The notes below the pieces were generated by a model, which did not search any database, had not been told where the DNA came from, and worked only from the letters and a program-made list of their open reading frames with translations. A stretch of DNA of 5,716 bases from Bacteroidota bacterium (GTDB lineage Bacteria; Bacteroidota; Ignavibacteria; UBA10030; UBA8401): positions 1 through 5,716 of the forward strand of contig JAVBYA010000285.1 of NCBI GenBank assembly GCA_030824295.1, given 5' to 3'. Below, piece by piece: positions 5,213 through 5,716 of this stretch. The stretch's first letter is position 1, and every line of letters begins with the position of its first letter. The position numbers and the translations under genes are program-made.

Positions 5213-5716
5213 TGAAGAAACTCTGGAACATCATGGTAGTGGATGACGAGGAAGTGATGCGCGAATCGCTCGCAGCATGGCTCCGCGAGGACGGTTACAC
5301 GGTCGATACCGCCGAGTCCGGTATGGAAGCCATCGACAAGACCAACCGGAAGGAGTATGCCATCTATTTCATCGACCTGAAGATGCCGGGAGGACACGAC
5401 GGCATCGAGACGATGATGGAGATCCGAAAGGTGCATCCCGATGCCTCCATCATCATCGTCACGGCATATGCCACGGTCGATACCGCTATCACGGCGATGA
5501 AAGAGGGGGCACAGGAGTATATCGTGAAACCGTGCAACCCGGAGGAAATATCACTGCTGGTCAGCCGCATCATTAAGATCAAGAACCTGCAGCGGGAGAA
5601 TTCCATCCTGCGCAAAAAACTGACGAAGCAGTACAGCTTCTGCGACATCATCAGCAAGAATCCGAAGATGGCGGAGATCTTCGGACTCATCAAAGAAGTG
5701 GCGAGTCTCCGCAGCA
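5212..5716 (+). CDS. NtrC-family sigma-54-dependent response regulator, N-terminal 168 residues (partial)
   Basis: The open frame runs from ATG at 5212 off the right edge. Residues 4-120 are a complete receiver domain: acidic pocket Asp11/Asp12, phospho-acceptor Asp55 in IDLKMPG, switch Thr84 and Lys106 in KP. A basic helical linker (about 121-140) leads into CDIISKNPKMAEIFGLIKEV (144-163), the typical beginning of the AAA+ sigma-54 interaction domain; the Walker motifs and DNA-binding domain would lie beyond the window. The ATG overlaps the protease stop by one base (TAATG), and GGAGAGG at 5200-5206 is a good SD. It is the obvious partner of the heme kinase two genes upstream. Sigma-54-like promoters in the divergent region suit it as activator. 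The receiver call is certain; the AAA+ call rests on about 20 residues. Confidence 0.9.
   Translation, partial: MKKLWNIMVVDDEEVMRESLAAWLREDGYTVDTAESGMEAIDKTNRKEYAIYFIDLKMPGGHDGIETMMEIRKVHPDASIIIVTAYATVDTAITAMKEGAQEYIVKPCNPEEISLLVSRIIKIKNLQRENSILRKKLTKQYSFCDIISKNPKMAEIFGLIKEVASLRS

Noticed and set aside
1..5716. CRISPR arrays, tRNA/rRNA genes, insertion sequences or phage genes
   Set aside because: No regular direct repeats, cloverleaf-like sequence, transposase or integrase motifs were seen on either strand.

Overview
The window is a compact bacterial gene neighbourhood of two divergent operons with about 470 bp between them. Abundant c-type heme motifs, a Tat-like signal and periplasmic redox proteins point to a Gram-negative-type bacterium with anaerobic or flexible respiration. 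The moderately high GC content, clear Shine-Dalgarno (SD) sequences, sigma-54-like promoters and an NtrC-type regulator would suit Desulfobacterota or an Ignavibacteria/FCB-type lineage. I cannot place it more precisely, and the clear SD sites argue somewhat against typical Bacteroidota.

Left operon, minus strand, read from 2471 down to 1 and continuing outside the window: a 95-aa protein with one membrane helix; a 312-aa protein with two CPFL four-cysteine repeats fused to a glycine-cleavage-H-like domain that has no lipoylation lysine; a 193-aa membrane-anchored pentaheme cytochrome c (QrcA/ActA-like); and the first 200 residues of a Tat-exported molybdopterin-oxidoreductase-family protein with a [4Fe-4S] site (QrcB/ActB-like). 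A pentaheme cytochrome followed by such a subunit is the start of quinone-linked complexes of the Qrc / alternative complex III type. Iron-sulfur and NrfD-like membrane subunits would be expected beyond the left edge.

Right operon, plus strand, from 2938: a membrane histidine kinase whose periplasmic sensor carries CxxCH and CxxxxCH heme motifs; an archaemetzincin zinc protease; and an NtrC-family response regulator cut by the right edge. The three genes are tightly packed (22-nt gap, then a 1-nt overlap).

The intergenic region contains two divergent sigma-54-like promoters that share the core GGCATACT. One faces the respiratory operon (2538-2553, minus strand) and the other faces the regulatory operon (2875-2890, plus strand). 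Between them lie three copies of TCCCACA, a GATAA-N9-TTATC dyad and a hairpin followed by six T. The simplest model, which is inference, is that the heme kinase senses periplasmic redox state or a heme ligand and phosphorylates the NtrC-type regulator, which then activates both sigma-54 promoters. The archaemetzincin, placed between kinase and regulator, is an unexplained third member. The most unusual items are this protease and the H-protein-like subunit without lysine.
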